Assembly: GCA_937911965.1 (NCBI GenBank)
Contig: CALDPL010000055.1
Location: forward strand, 1-6,207
Source of the DNA: an uncultured Allomuricauda sp.
GTDB lineage: Bacteria; Bacteroidota; Bacteroidia; Flavobacteriales; Flavobacteriaceae
DNA: 6,207 nucleotides
Direction: 5' to 3'
Positions within the stretch are counted from its first letter, which is position 1; each line of letters begins with the position of its first letter. Below are positions 1 through 5,422 of the stretch, piece after piece. The position numbers and the translations under genes are program-made. The notes below the pieces were generated by a model. The model was not told where the DNA came from. It made no database searches and saw only the letters and a program-made list of their open reading frames with translations.

Positions 1-4
1 TCAT

Positions 5-34
5 GGTGTAAATATGGAATTTTTTATTTACACC
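5..34. repeat. Perfect 10-bp inverted repeat (hairpin) at the left edge
   Basis: The arm GGTGTAAATA (5-14) is exactly complementary to TATTTACACC (25-34), with a 10-base spacer. The left arm contains the in-frame TAA (9-11) that limits the PRTase reading frame. It lies where PRTase-like sequence fades out, so it could mark an insertion or recombination end, or a small cruciform. A poly-T run follows neither arm, so a classical terminator is unlikely. Confidence 0.5.
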
Positions 35-257
35 CACGGTATTCAACATAGACCCTCTAAAAAGAGATAATGTCTCAGGAAAATTTGATTTTGAAAACCC
101 AAGTGATATAGTTGGAAAGAGTGTTATTCTTTTTGATGATATATTTGATAGCGGAGCGACAATAAAAGAAATCGGGAATGTGCTCACAGGTATGGGTGCT
201 CGAAAAATTGCACCTTTGGTCATTGCCAGAACCGTTGGTGGAGATATCAAAGCATAA
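12..257 (+). pseudogene. C-terminal fragment of a phosphoribosyltransferase domain (RecQ-associated type), 5' end missing or broken
   Basis: The open frame ends at TAA 255-257 and encodes the C-terminal half of a type I phosphoribosyltransferase fold. Bases 135-161 encode DDIFDSGAT, the PRPP-binding loop (two acidic residues, then D-S-G-A-T), preceded by a hydrophobic strand (SVILF) and followed by a helix and the strand IAPLVIART. From memory this tail (LKRDNV, then GKSVILFDDIFDSGATIKEI, ending in RTVGGD) is the kind fused to the C-terminus of some RecQ-family helicases and is also related to ComF. Likeness begins near base 40. Upstream, the same frame has TAA at 9-11 inside a hairpin, so either the gene is truncated or a frameshift lies at the edge. 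The DprA-like gene starts 4 bases downstream, suggesting co-transcription. As it stands the fragment lacks the N-terminal half and should be inactive. The domain call is firm; the RecQ link is inference. Confidence 0.7.
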
Positions 258-261
258 GGAT

Positions 262-1398
262 ATGGACAAAGAATTATCATATTGGACGGCATTTGCCCAT
301 GTGCCCCAAGTAAAAACGAAAAAGAAAAATGAAATTGTTGTTCGTCTATTCGAACAAGGCAATTCAATTATTGACTTCTTTCATTTGGAACTCTCCGATT
401 GGAAAAATGATTTTGGGTTAACCGATTCGGAAACACAGTTATTCAAGGAGACCTACTCGGAGCTTTCAAATTATGCCTTCATGGTAGAGGACTTATTGGA
501 ACAGGGTTACAGCATACTTCCAATTACATCAAAGGAATACTCGCCAACTTTGAAAAAAAATCTAGGTCGCTCATTTTCACCACCGGTTCTATACACCAAG
601 GGAAACCTTAATTTGATGAAACAGAAATCCATCGCAATTGTGGGTTCAAGAAAAGCAAATGACAGCTCGCTCATATTCACTGACAATGTTGCCAAAAAAG
701 CTTCCAATGAATTCAAGGTTGTAGTAAGTGGTTTTGCCAAAGGGGTCGATCAACAGGCATTGGAATCCGCTCTAAGGCATAATGGGCAAAGCATCATAGT
801 CTTGCCTCAGGGGATTTCCACTTTCAATTCCGGATTTAAAAACTACTACAGACAAATTATAGAAGGGGATGTACTTGTTTTGAGTACGTTCTATCCAAAA
901 TCCCCTTGGAGTGTTCAATTCGCCATGGCCAGAAACCCAATAATCTATGGACTGGCCTCTGAAATATATGTTGCCGAGTCAAGTGCAAAGGGGGGAACAT
1001 GGTCCGGTGTAATGGATGGACTCAGAAAGGGAAGAACAATTTATGTCCGTAAACCCAACCCAAGAGAAAAGAATGCAAATGAACTATTGATTTCCAAAGG
1101 GGCCAAGGCTGTTGATGAAATGGGTGATTTTATTGAATATGTAATGTCCGAGAATCCAAACTCGATGGTTTCTGAACCTGAAACTCATTCCAGTGGGACA
1201 GAAAGCAAAATCATTGACTTGCTGAGAAGGGGAGCATTTGACTCAAAATCGATTGTGGAAAAGCTTGGAATAAATTGGTCTGCAAGAAAGGTGACCTCCT
1301 ATTTGAAAAAACAAGATGAGGTAGAAACAATAAACAGCAAACCCCTGAAATTCATACATAGAGACCGATTGGAAAGTCATCAAACTACTTTATTCTAG
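262..1398 (+). CDS. DprA/Smf-like protein (SLOG Rossmann fold with C-terminal winged helix)
   Basis: This 378-residue protein has the DprA layout: a helical N-terminus (about 1-90), a linker, the Rossmann-like core and a C-terminal winged-helix region (about 311-370). Core motifs are visible: IAIVGSRKAN with GSR at 128-130, VVSGFAKGVD at 154-163 (DprA consensus SGxAxGID), and RNPIIYGLA near 224 (consensus RNRIIxGLS), followed by a VAES strand and GGTWSG. In classical DprA these loops bind single-stranded DNA and the protein loads RecA during transformation. Here SGLARGID has become SGFAKGVD and the usual AH after it is AL, so this is a divergent paralogue and probably not the housekeeping dprA. 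I chose ATG 262 because it sits 4 bases after the PRTase stop with AAGGA at 256-260; the upstream ATG at 178 would translate PRTase coding sequence in another frame. The tight coupling suggests one function with the PRTase. DprA-like and other SLOG proteins occur in defence islands, so a defence role is plausible but unproven. Confidence 0.85.
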   Translation: MDKELSYWTAFAHVPQVKTKKKNEIVVRLFEQGNSIIDFFHLELSDWKNDFGLTDSETQLFKETYSELSNYAFMVEDLLEQGYSILPITSKEYSPTLKKNLGRSFSPPVLYTKGNLNLMKQKSIAIVGSRKANDSSLIFTDNVAKKASNEFKVVVSGFAKGVDQQALESALRHNGQSIIVLPQGISTFNSGFKNYYRQIIEGDVLVLSTFYPKSPWSVQFAMARNPIIYGLASEIYVAESSAKGGTWSGVMDGLRKGRTIYVRKPNPREKNANELLISKGAKAVDEMGDFIEYVMSENPNSMVSEPETHSSGTESKIIDLLRRGAFDSKSIVEKLGINWSARKVTSYLKKQDEVETINSKPLKFIHRDRLESHQTTLF

Positions 1399-1496
1399 AA
1401 AAAAATGAAGGTCGATATGGAATGAATTCATAATTTACCTATCCAGGACCCTTTTTTAAACCTCAATCCATAAGAGTCAATAAAAACAGCGGACCC

Positions 1497-1784
1497 ATGG
1501 CAAACAATCGTGAAATTGAACTGAGTGGATTGCAACTCTATGCCCTATTGGGTCCTTCCTGGGAAGAGAGTATCGAATTGATGTTGACCAACATTTACTG
1601 CGGGTGTCACACAAAGGAGATTCGAATGGTCGACCATAAGGCCTATTTGGACGGTTTCAATGACATCATCCTAAGAGGCAATTGCAGTGCATGCCAATCC
1701 AAGGTAGCACGGGTCATGGAGACCGGGGAGCGAGAGGGTATTGATAAAATTGCAGCTTCAATTCGGAAACTGAACAGGAAATAA
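1497..1784 (+). CDS. Small four-cysteine (zinc-ribbon-like) hypothetical protein
   Basis: I do not recognise a named family for this 95-residue protein. It has two cysteine knuckles, C35-G-C37-H38 and C63-S-A-C66, spaced 25 residues apart, a plausible four-cysteine zinc site (H38 or H47 could also contribute). The N-terminus (about 10-33) looks like an amphipathic helix and the C-terminus (about 68-95) is basic and helical. There is no signal peptide or membrane segment, so it should be cytoplasmic, perhaps a nucleic-acid or protein-binding adaptor. It stands alone: 98 bases after the DprA-like gene and 315 bases before the next gene, with no clear Shine-Dalgarno sequence at ATG 1497. Base composition is intermediate to GC-rich, like the genes to its right. 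That it is a real gene is supported by the paired cysteines and balanced amino-acid content; function is unknown. Confidence 0.7.
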   Translation: MANNREIELSGLQLYALLGPSWEESIELMLTNIYCGCHTKEIRMVDHKAYLDGFNDIILRGNCSACQSKVARVMETGEREGIDKIAASIRKLNRK

Positions 1785-1916
1785 ATCCTAAATCGCCCCA
1801 AAGAATCCCCATCAAATGGGAAAATTTCCCCAACAACGGCCCCCAAGCCATTTAAATCGATCCGTCAAAAACATTTCATTTACCCTTCAAGTCCAATAGG
1901 CTAACTTCTTAACCTA

Positions 1917-1979
1917 CAGTTGGGTAAATTACAACTGATTGGCGTAAGTTACAACCAAAATTAATTGGTCAACCCAACT
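1917..1979. promoter_or_regulatory. Palindrome cluster, candidate operator for the HTH locus
   Basis: Two 9-bp dyads, GTAAATTAC (1924-1932) and GTAAGTTAC (1944-1952), lie exactly 20 bases apart in direct repetition, each followed by AAC (11 of 12 bases identical). They are overlapped by CAGTTG...CAACTG (1917-1922/1932-1937), by ACCAA...TTGGT (1954-1958/1965-1969), and enclosed by the 8-bp inverted repeat AGTTGGGT/ACCCAACT (1918-1925/1972-1979). Two equal dyads spaced about two helical turns, in the gap before an XRE gene, are what an autoregulatory operator looks like. The distance to ATG 2100 (over 120 bases) implies a long leader or another role. Binding by any encoded protein is inference. 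Confidence 0.45.
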
Positions 1980-2021
1980 CACTGTTTTAAATTGTGCCCG
2001 TAAAAACGTATTGATCCATCC

Positions 2022-2064
2022 CGGTCCAGGAAATGGGGTTCTGCTTCCCCAGTCAAAGGGACCG
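2022..2064 (+). promoter_or_regulatory. Nested inverted repeats in the leader of the XRE-ImmA gene
   Basis: CGGTCC (2022-2027) pairs with GGACCG (2059-2064), and inside it TGGGG (2034-2038) pairs with CCCCA (2047-2051). The structure sits 35 bases before ATG 2100 with no following T-run, so it would be a leader stem-loop or cruciform, not a terminator. It resembles no riboswitch I know. Confidence 0.25.
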
Positions 2065-2099
2065 AGGGAATTTCAATACCCCAAACCACCAATCTTAAA

Positions 2100-3188
2100 A
2101 TGAAAAAGGGAAAGAAAACCAAACGACTGTATCCTTACAATGGAGTAGTATTCGCCAAAAGATTGAAAAACGCCCGGCTCAGGTCCGGCATGACCCTGGT
2201 CGAACTGGCATCGGCCATTGACCATCTGGCCAGCCCGGTCTCACTTTCCAAATATGAGAACGGGAAAGCAATGCTCAAGGCAGGCACCTTTTATTTCATC
2301 TTCAAGGCCCTGGATACCTGCCCGAACGATTTTGTAAAACCCTTTCGGGAAGATATGGGGAACATGGAATTCAGGAAGTCCCTAGGTCTTGGAGTCCTAA
2401 AAAGCGATATGTTGGAACAACAAGTGGCCTATGCCCTGGAACGCTATTTGGATATAGAGGAGATTCTGGAAATCGACAGTTCCTTTCACAATCCCATTGA
2501 GGGGACCGCGGTTTCCAATATGGAGGAGGTCAACCGAGCGGTATATGACCTCAGGCAGGCATGGGAACTGGGGATGAACGCCCTGCCCGATGTCACGGAA
2601 TGCCTGGAGGCCAAGGGGATCAAGATTGTGGAAACAACAGTGGACCCGTCCTTGGACGCCTTGGCCTGTTGGGCGGGCGGGAAGTTTCCCCTTATTGCGG
2701 TGAACAAGGAGCTGCCGCTCTATGAAAAACGCCTTGTCATGCTGCGTGAACTCGGTCACCTGCTTTTGGATTTTGCCCAGGGCATGAACGAAAGGGAGGT
2801 GGAACGGTTCAGTCTGGACTTTGCCAGCGCCCTATTGATTCCCTTTGAGACCTTTTCCCGGGAAATGGGATCCTCCAAAAGGAATGCCGTCAGCATCCCC
2901 GAGCTCTTGATCCTCCAGGAAACCTATGGGATTCCTACAGGGGCTATATTGGACCGGGCCCTGGCCTTGGGATCGATCGGTCGAAGGGAACATGCAAGAA
3001 TCAAAAATCACCTGCCGTCCCAAGCCAGTGGGAAGGAACCCTATGGGCTTCAAATCAAGGAAGGATCGAAACGGTTCAAACAATTGGTCCTCCGGGCCGC
3101 ATCCGAGGAGCTGATAGACCTTGTCGAAGGCGCCAGTTTTCTGAATGTCGAAATTGATGAATTCAATGAAGAATTCATCGTCCCATGA
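2100..3188 (+). CDS. XRE-family HTH protein fused to a degenerate ImmA/IrrE-type metallopeptidase domain
   Basis: The 362-residue protein starts with a basic tail (MKKGKKTKR), then an XRE helix-turn-helix (about 15-68, including LSKYENGK), a linker region, and an ImmA/IrrE-like (COG2856) domain over about 150-290. In this family the zinc site is HExxH plus a downstream glutamate in an ExxANxFAxxLLMP-like stretch; active members cleave a cognate repressor. Here the helix reads MLRELGHLLLDF: the first zinc histidine is Arg216 (CGT), while Glu217, His220 and a candidate third ligand Glu235 before DFASALLIP remain. The peptidase is therefore probably inactive or altered, perhaps serving as a sensor or scaffold for the DNA-binding domain. 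Length and layout are normal for an XRE-ImmA fusion, with an additional tail of about 70 residues. It precedes the Panacea-domain gene by 287 bases on the same strand. Family call is good; inactivity is inferred from one substitution. Confidence 0.85.
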   Translation: MKKGKKTKRLYPYNGVVFAKRLKNARLRSGMTLVELASAIDHLASPVSLSKYENGKAMLKAGTFYFIFKALDTCPNDFVKPFREDMGNMEFRKSLGLGVLKSDMLEQQVAYALERYLDIEEILEIDSSFHNPIEGTAVSNMEEVNRAVYDLRQAWELGMNALPDVTECLEAKGIKIVETTVDPSLDALACWAGGKFPLIAVNKELPLYEKRLVMLRELGHLLLDFAQGMNEREVERFSLDFASALLIPFETFSREMGSSKRNAVSIPELLILQETYGIPTGAILDRALALGSIGRREHARIKNHLPSQASGKEPYGLQIKEGSKRFKQLVLRAASEELIDLVEGASFLNVEIDEFNEEFIVP

Positions 3189-3195
3189 GTTATGG

Positions 3196-3250
3196 GCAAC
3201 GATTCCCCTGAACCTGTACCCATTGATTCAAGGTATGGGAGTTGCTTTTT
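3196..3250 (+). terminator. Possible weak terminator after the XRE-ImmA gene
   Basis: GCAAC (3196-3200) pairs with GTTGC (3241-3245), directly followed by five Ts (3246-3250); inside, CCCAT (3219-3223) pairs with ATGGG (3235-3239). The stems are short and the outer loop is long, so strength is doubtful. The position just past the stop codon and the T-run are the reasons to list it. Confidence 0.3.
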
Positions 3251-3351
3251 AAAAGGTTCTGGGATGCTTTGCCCTATTCTCAAAACATTTAAAAGAATAA
3301 CACTATAAAGTAATAAAACCTCATTATATTAAAAATATAAGCACAATAAAG

Positions 3352-3381
3352 TTGTAAATATTTCATGCATTGATTAATTTG
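3352..3381 (+). promoter_or_regulatory. Candidate Bacteroidota-type promoter for the MqsA/Panacea gene
   Basis: TTG (3352-3354) is followed after 19 bases by TTAATTTG (3374-3381), one base off the -7 consensus TAnnTTTG of Bacteroidota. The surrounding 100 bases are very AT-rich. Transcription would start near 3388, about 90 bases before ATG 3476. GTTGTAA at 3351-3357 is the reverse complement of the TTACAAC in the 1924-1955 repeats, which might indicate shared control, though seven bases can match by chance. Confidence 0.35.
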
Positions 3382-3475
3382 TAAAGGAGTTCAAAGACTT
3401 GGGCGATGCCTACTTCGAAGCCCATGGGCATTTCGGTGGGATTGCCCTTTAGTATTGGTTCGAACAGCACGCATC

Positions 3476-4483
3476 ATGAAAAGTCCAAACACAGGCAAGG
3501 AAATGTCACTGCATCTTGAACGGAAGACCTTGGTGTTCCGAAAGGAGGAATTTGAGTACTTCCACAGGGGCTATTTGTGTCGTGACAGTGGGGAGACCTT
3601 TACCGACACCGCTTTGGCGGGATTAAACCTCAGGCAGGTCTACAATCAGTACCGTTCCAAATACGGCATTCCCTTTCCGGATGAGATCCGGGGATTTCGG
3701 CAGACCTATGGGCTCTCGGCCGGAATGATGTCCCGGGTCCTGGGCCTGGGGATCAACAGCTATAGGAACTATGAACAGGAAGAGGTCCCCAGTTTGGCCA
3801 ATGCCAACCTGATCCATACCGTATCGAAAAATGTGGAAAACTTGAGGATGCTGGTGGACCTGAACCGGGAATTGACCCCCCGTGAAAAAGCCCGGTTGTA
3901 CAAAAGAATCAGATCCGTAGAGGATCGAAATCGGGAAAATGCGGACGACAGGAAATTTGTGGAGCTCCTCTTCGAGGGGAGTTCACCCAGCTGCTTTACC
4001 GGCTACCGCAAACCCAATATGGAAAAACTCTTGGGAATGATCGTATTCTTTGCGGAGAAGATGAAACCCTCGGAAACCATGATGGGCCAATTGTTGTTCT
4101 ATGCGGACTTTGCGCATTATCGGCAGACGGGGTATTCCATCAGTGGGGCCCAGTATCTGGCACAAAGCTTTGGTCCCATGCCCCTCCGTTATGGAGGCTT
4201 GTTCGATTATGCGGATAGCAGGGAATATATATCCATTGAGGTGGACGATATGGGCCAAGGGTACTTGGGCAAGTACCTGCACAAAGGACCCCTTCATGAA
4301 CCCAGACCGGGGGTGTTCACCTCCAGGGAACTGAAGACCTTGGATTTTACATTCAATGGATTCAAGGGAACCAATGCCCAAAAGATCATGGAACACAGCC
4401 ACGGGGAAAAGGCATGGATTGAGAATAAGGGACAAAAACAGCTCATCGATTACAGCTATTCCTTTGATCTGCTCCACGTCTGA
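3476..4483 (+). CDS. MqsA-like HTH protein with C-terminal Panacea (DUF4065/SocA-like) antitoxin domain
   Basis: Three parts can be seen in 335 residues. Residues 2-45 correspond to the MqsA/YgiT zinc-finger region, but the cysteine pairs are replaced by SPNTG (3-7) and CRDSG (35-39), leaving one cysteine. Residues about 53-115 match the MqsA-type HTH (YRSKYGIPFPDEIR, then LSAGMMSRVLGLG, SYRNYE, VPSLANA). Residues about 180-330 are a Panacea domain (LLFYADFAHYRQTGYSISG at 206-224, SFGPMP at 231-236). Panacea proteins are promiscuous antitoxins that neutralise unrelated toxins encoded next to them, and the MqsA-type HTH normally autoregulates the operon. I chose ATG 3476 over TTG 3455 because family proteins begin at the MKSPxTG position. 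The next gene begins 20 bases after the stop, suggesting an operon. Neither neighbour looks like a known toxin, so its partner is unidentified. Domain calls are strong; the antitoxin role is from family knowledge. Confidence 0.88.
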   Translation: MKSPNTGKEMSLHLERKTLVFRKEEFEYFHRGYLCRDSGETFTDTALAGLNLRQVYNQYRSKYGIPFPDEIRGFRQTYGLSAGMMSRVLGLGINSYRNYEQEEVPSLANANLIHTVSKNVENLRMLVDLNRELTPREKARLYKRIRSVEDRNRENADDRKFVELLFEGSSPSCFTGYRKPNMEKLLGMIVFFAEKMKPSETMMGQLLFYADFAHYRQTGYSISGAQYLAQSFGPMPLRYGGLFDYADSREYISIEVDDMGQGYLGKYLHKGPLHEPRPGVFTSRELKTLDFTFNGFKGTNAQKIMEHSHGEKAWIENKGQKQLIDYSYSFDLLHV

Positions 4484-4503
4484 TCGACCGGCGTATTGAA
4501 GGG

Positions 4504-4983
4504 ATGGGATTAACAATAACAAAACAAAGCAGTATGTATATAGTACGGGAACCAAAGAAACAAAAGGGGACAATCGGCAGAAACATCAAGTTTATCCGGG
4601 AAGTCAGGGGATACAGCCAAGCGGGCCTGGCCAGGGAACTGGGCATTTCCCAACAAAACGTATCCAAGATCGAACGTTCGGGTTCCGTGGATTCGGACCA
4701 CCTTAAGGCCCTGTCCAAGGCATTGGGGGTCACTCCAACATTTGTGTTGAATTGCGGGGACTTGCTAACGGAATTCCTTGACGAACATTTCCAGGAATAC
4801 GTCAAGTACAATGTAAAGACACCCAAAAATGAGGTATTCTCTCGCGCCTTGGATCAGGTCATTGAACTCTATGAACGCCTTATCCAGACCGAAAGGGACA
4901 AGGTGGCCCGTTTGGAAAGTTTGTTGGATCGGAATGATCTCAAGGAATTCTCTTGGCCTTATGCGATAATGAGGACGGCTTGA
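4504..4983 (+). CDS. Short XRE-family transcriptional regulator with C-terminal oligomerisation helix
   Basis: The 159-residue protein has a clear XRE helix-turn-helix at about 25-80 (NIKFIREVRGYSQAGLARE, then LGISQQNVSKIERSG, LKALSKALGV). A long amphipathic helix follows at about 110-141 (ALDQVIELYERLIQTERDKV), a common dimerisation tail in small Bacteroidota regulators. It should be a cytoplasmic DNA-binding repressor. It lies 20 bases after the Panacea gene and is probably co-transcribed with it, so it may control that operon. ATG 4504 gives the short intergenic gap; ATG 4534 (residue 11) would also preserve the HTH, and neither has a clear ribosome binding site. The last residues (EFSWPYAIMRTA) do not look like a regular family ending, and base composition falls sharply to AT-rich right after the stop, so the 3' end may be a recombination junction. 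Confidence 0.85.
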   Translation: MGLTITKQSSMYIVREPKKQKGTIGRNIKFIREVRGYSQAGLARELGISQQNVSKIERSGSVDSDHLKALSKALGVTPTFVLNCGDLLTEFLDEHFQEYVKYNVKTPKNEVFSRALDQVIELYERLIQTERDKVARLESLLDRNDLKEFSWPYAIMRTA

Positions 4984-4994
4984 TTATTTTGGTG

Positions 4995-5309
4995 ATGTAC
5001 AAAACTTTTATAAAACGTATAATGGAAAATATAAATGGCAGAATGATATTACAGGCGATTAAAGAATCTGATTATGTTTTGATTACGACCCAAAATAAGC
5101 TTTCACTTCCAATAATACGAAGGCTATACAAAAAAATGATAAATGGAATAAAATTTGATGATATAAAGGTCGTTGATGCTTGTATTATAGATGGCCATCA
5201 TAGATTTGTAAGTTCATTGTTGGCAAATATTAAACTGGATGAGGCTAAATCTTCCAAAACCGGTGCTACGATTGAATATAGATGGGAAGAAGTTGAATTT
5301 GTCGAGTAA
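4995..5309 (+). CDS. ParB/sulfiredoxin-like domain protein, shortened by an in-frame stop
   Basis: This 104-residue frame carries the ParB/Srx-fold signature: a helix (LPIIRRLYKKMINGIKFDDI) leading to a strand and IIDGHHRFVSSLLA, with DGHHR at 66-70. In this superfamily that loop binds a nucleotide; members include ParB CTPases, sulfiredoxin and a free-serine kinase. The protein ends in WEEVEFVE at TAA 5307-5309, but the same frame continues for 31 codons with sequence that looks like the natural C-terminus, so the product is probably truncated. I chose ATG 4995, 11 bases after the regulator's stop; ATG 5022 is an equal alternative and an upstream ATG at 4953 would overlap the regulator. It is very AT-rich compared with the gene before it, suggesting separate origin, and it precedes a HAD phosphatase gene. 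The fold call is good; substrate and activity are unknown. Confidence 0.7.
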   Translation: MYKTFIKRIMENINGRMILQAIKESDYVLITTQNKLSLPIIRRLYKKMINGIKFDDIKVVDACIIDGHHRFVSSLLANIKLDEAKSSKTGATIEYRWEEVEFVE

Positions 5310-5405
5310 GAATGGGATACCCCGGAAAAAATTCTAAGACTGAATGAGTTGGATGCTGAATTCAATAAGATGCCTATAGAAAAAATAATTGAGTTCACAA
5401 AATAA
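5310..5405 (+). pseudogene. Detached C-terminus of the ParB/Srx-like gene, downstream of the in-frame TAA
   Basis: Directly after TAA 5307-5309, without a frame change, 31 sense codons run to TAA 5403-5405. They read EWDTPEKILRLNELDAEF and on to a KIIEF ending. The pattern of WD, then KI, LN, DA and N matches what I expect for the end of small ParB/Srx-like proteins of this type, where a strand like WEEV is followed by an aspartate-tryptophan-aspartate segment and a helix. No start codon suits independent translation, so this is best read as the lost tail of a gene with a single nonsense mutation. A sequencing error at 5307 would give the same picture. Confidence 0.6.
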
Positions 5406-5418
5406 GTTTATAGATTTG
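5389..5418 (+). promoter_or_regulatory. Consensus Bacteroidota promoter next to the HAD gene start
   Basis: TTG (5389-5391) is separated by 19 bases from TAGATTTG (5411-5418), a full match to the -7 consensus TAnnTTTG. The expected transcription start, about seven bases past the centre of the -7 box, falls within a base or two of ATG 5423, so the message could be leaderless. It overlaps the end of the ParB-like frame. Confidence 0.4.
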
Positions 5419-5422
5419 CAAT

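Larger units (their letters stand above)
1785..2099. other. 315-base intergenic region
   Basis: No convincing open frame is seen here. It holds the palindrome cluster 1917-1979 and the nested inverted repeats 2022-2064, listed separately. A 13-base palindrome GGGAAAATTTCCC (1818-1830) lies shortly after the four-cysteine gene; its tight centre makes it a poor terminator. No clear TAnnTTTG promoter element was found, so the promoter of the downstream gene is unplaced. Confidence 0.5.

Noticed and set aside
141..152. TATATTTG promoter-like word inside the PRTase frame
   Set aside because: It encodes part of the conserved PRPP loop (DIFD), so the match is explained by coding constraint, and no spaced TTG element was noted.
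178..261. Upstream ATG 178 as the start of the DprA-like gene
   Set aside because: The additional 28 residues would be translated from PRTase coding sequence in another frame and have no DprA character; ATG 262 follows the PRTase stop by 4 bases with AAGGA before it.
1818..1830. GGGAAAATTTCCC palindrome as a terminator for the four-cysteine gene
   Set aside because: One-base centre gives no usable loop without melting the A/T pairs, and no T-run follows.
2397..2759. 120-residue minus-strand frame opposite the XRE-ImmA gene
   Set aside because: Shadow of the plus-strand gene, whose HTH and ImmA-like motifs are recognisable.
3455..3475. TTG 3455 as the start of the MqsA/Panacea gene
   Set aside because: It adds seven residues before the family-typical MKSPxTG start, and ATG 3476 is available.
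3983..4573. 196-residue minus-strand frame opposite the Panacea gene
   Set aside because: It is antisense to a gene with clear domain motifs on the plus strand; its sequence mirrors that coding frame and shows no family features.
5307..5309. TAA in the ParB-like gene as a recoded (readthrough) stop
   Set aside because: No readthrough signal or structure is visible, and a simple nonsense mutation or sequencing error explains it.
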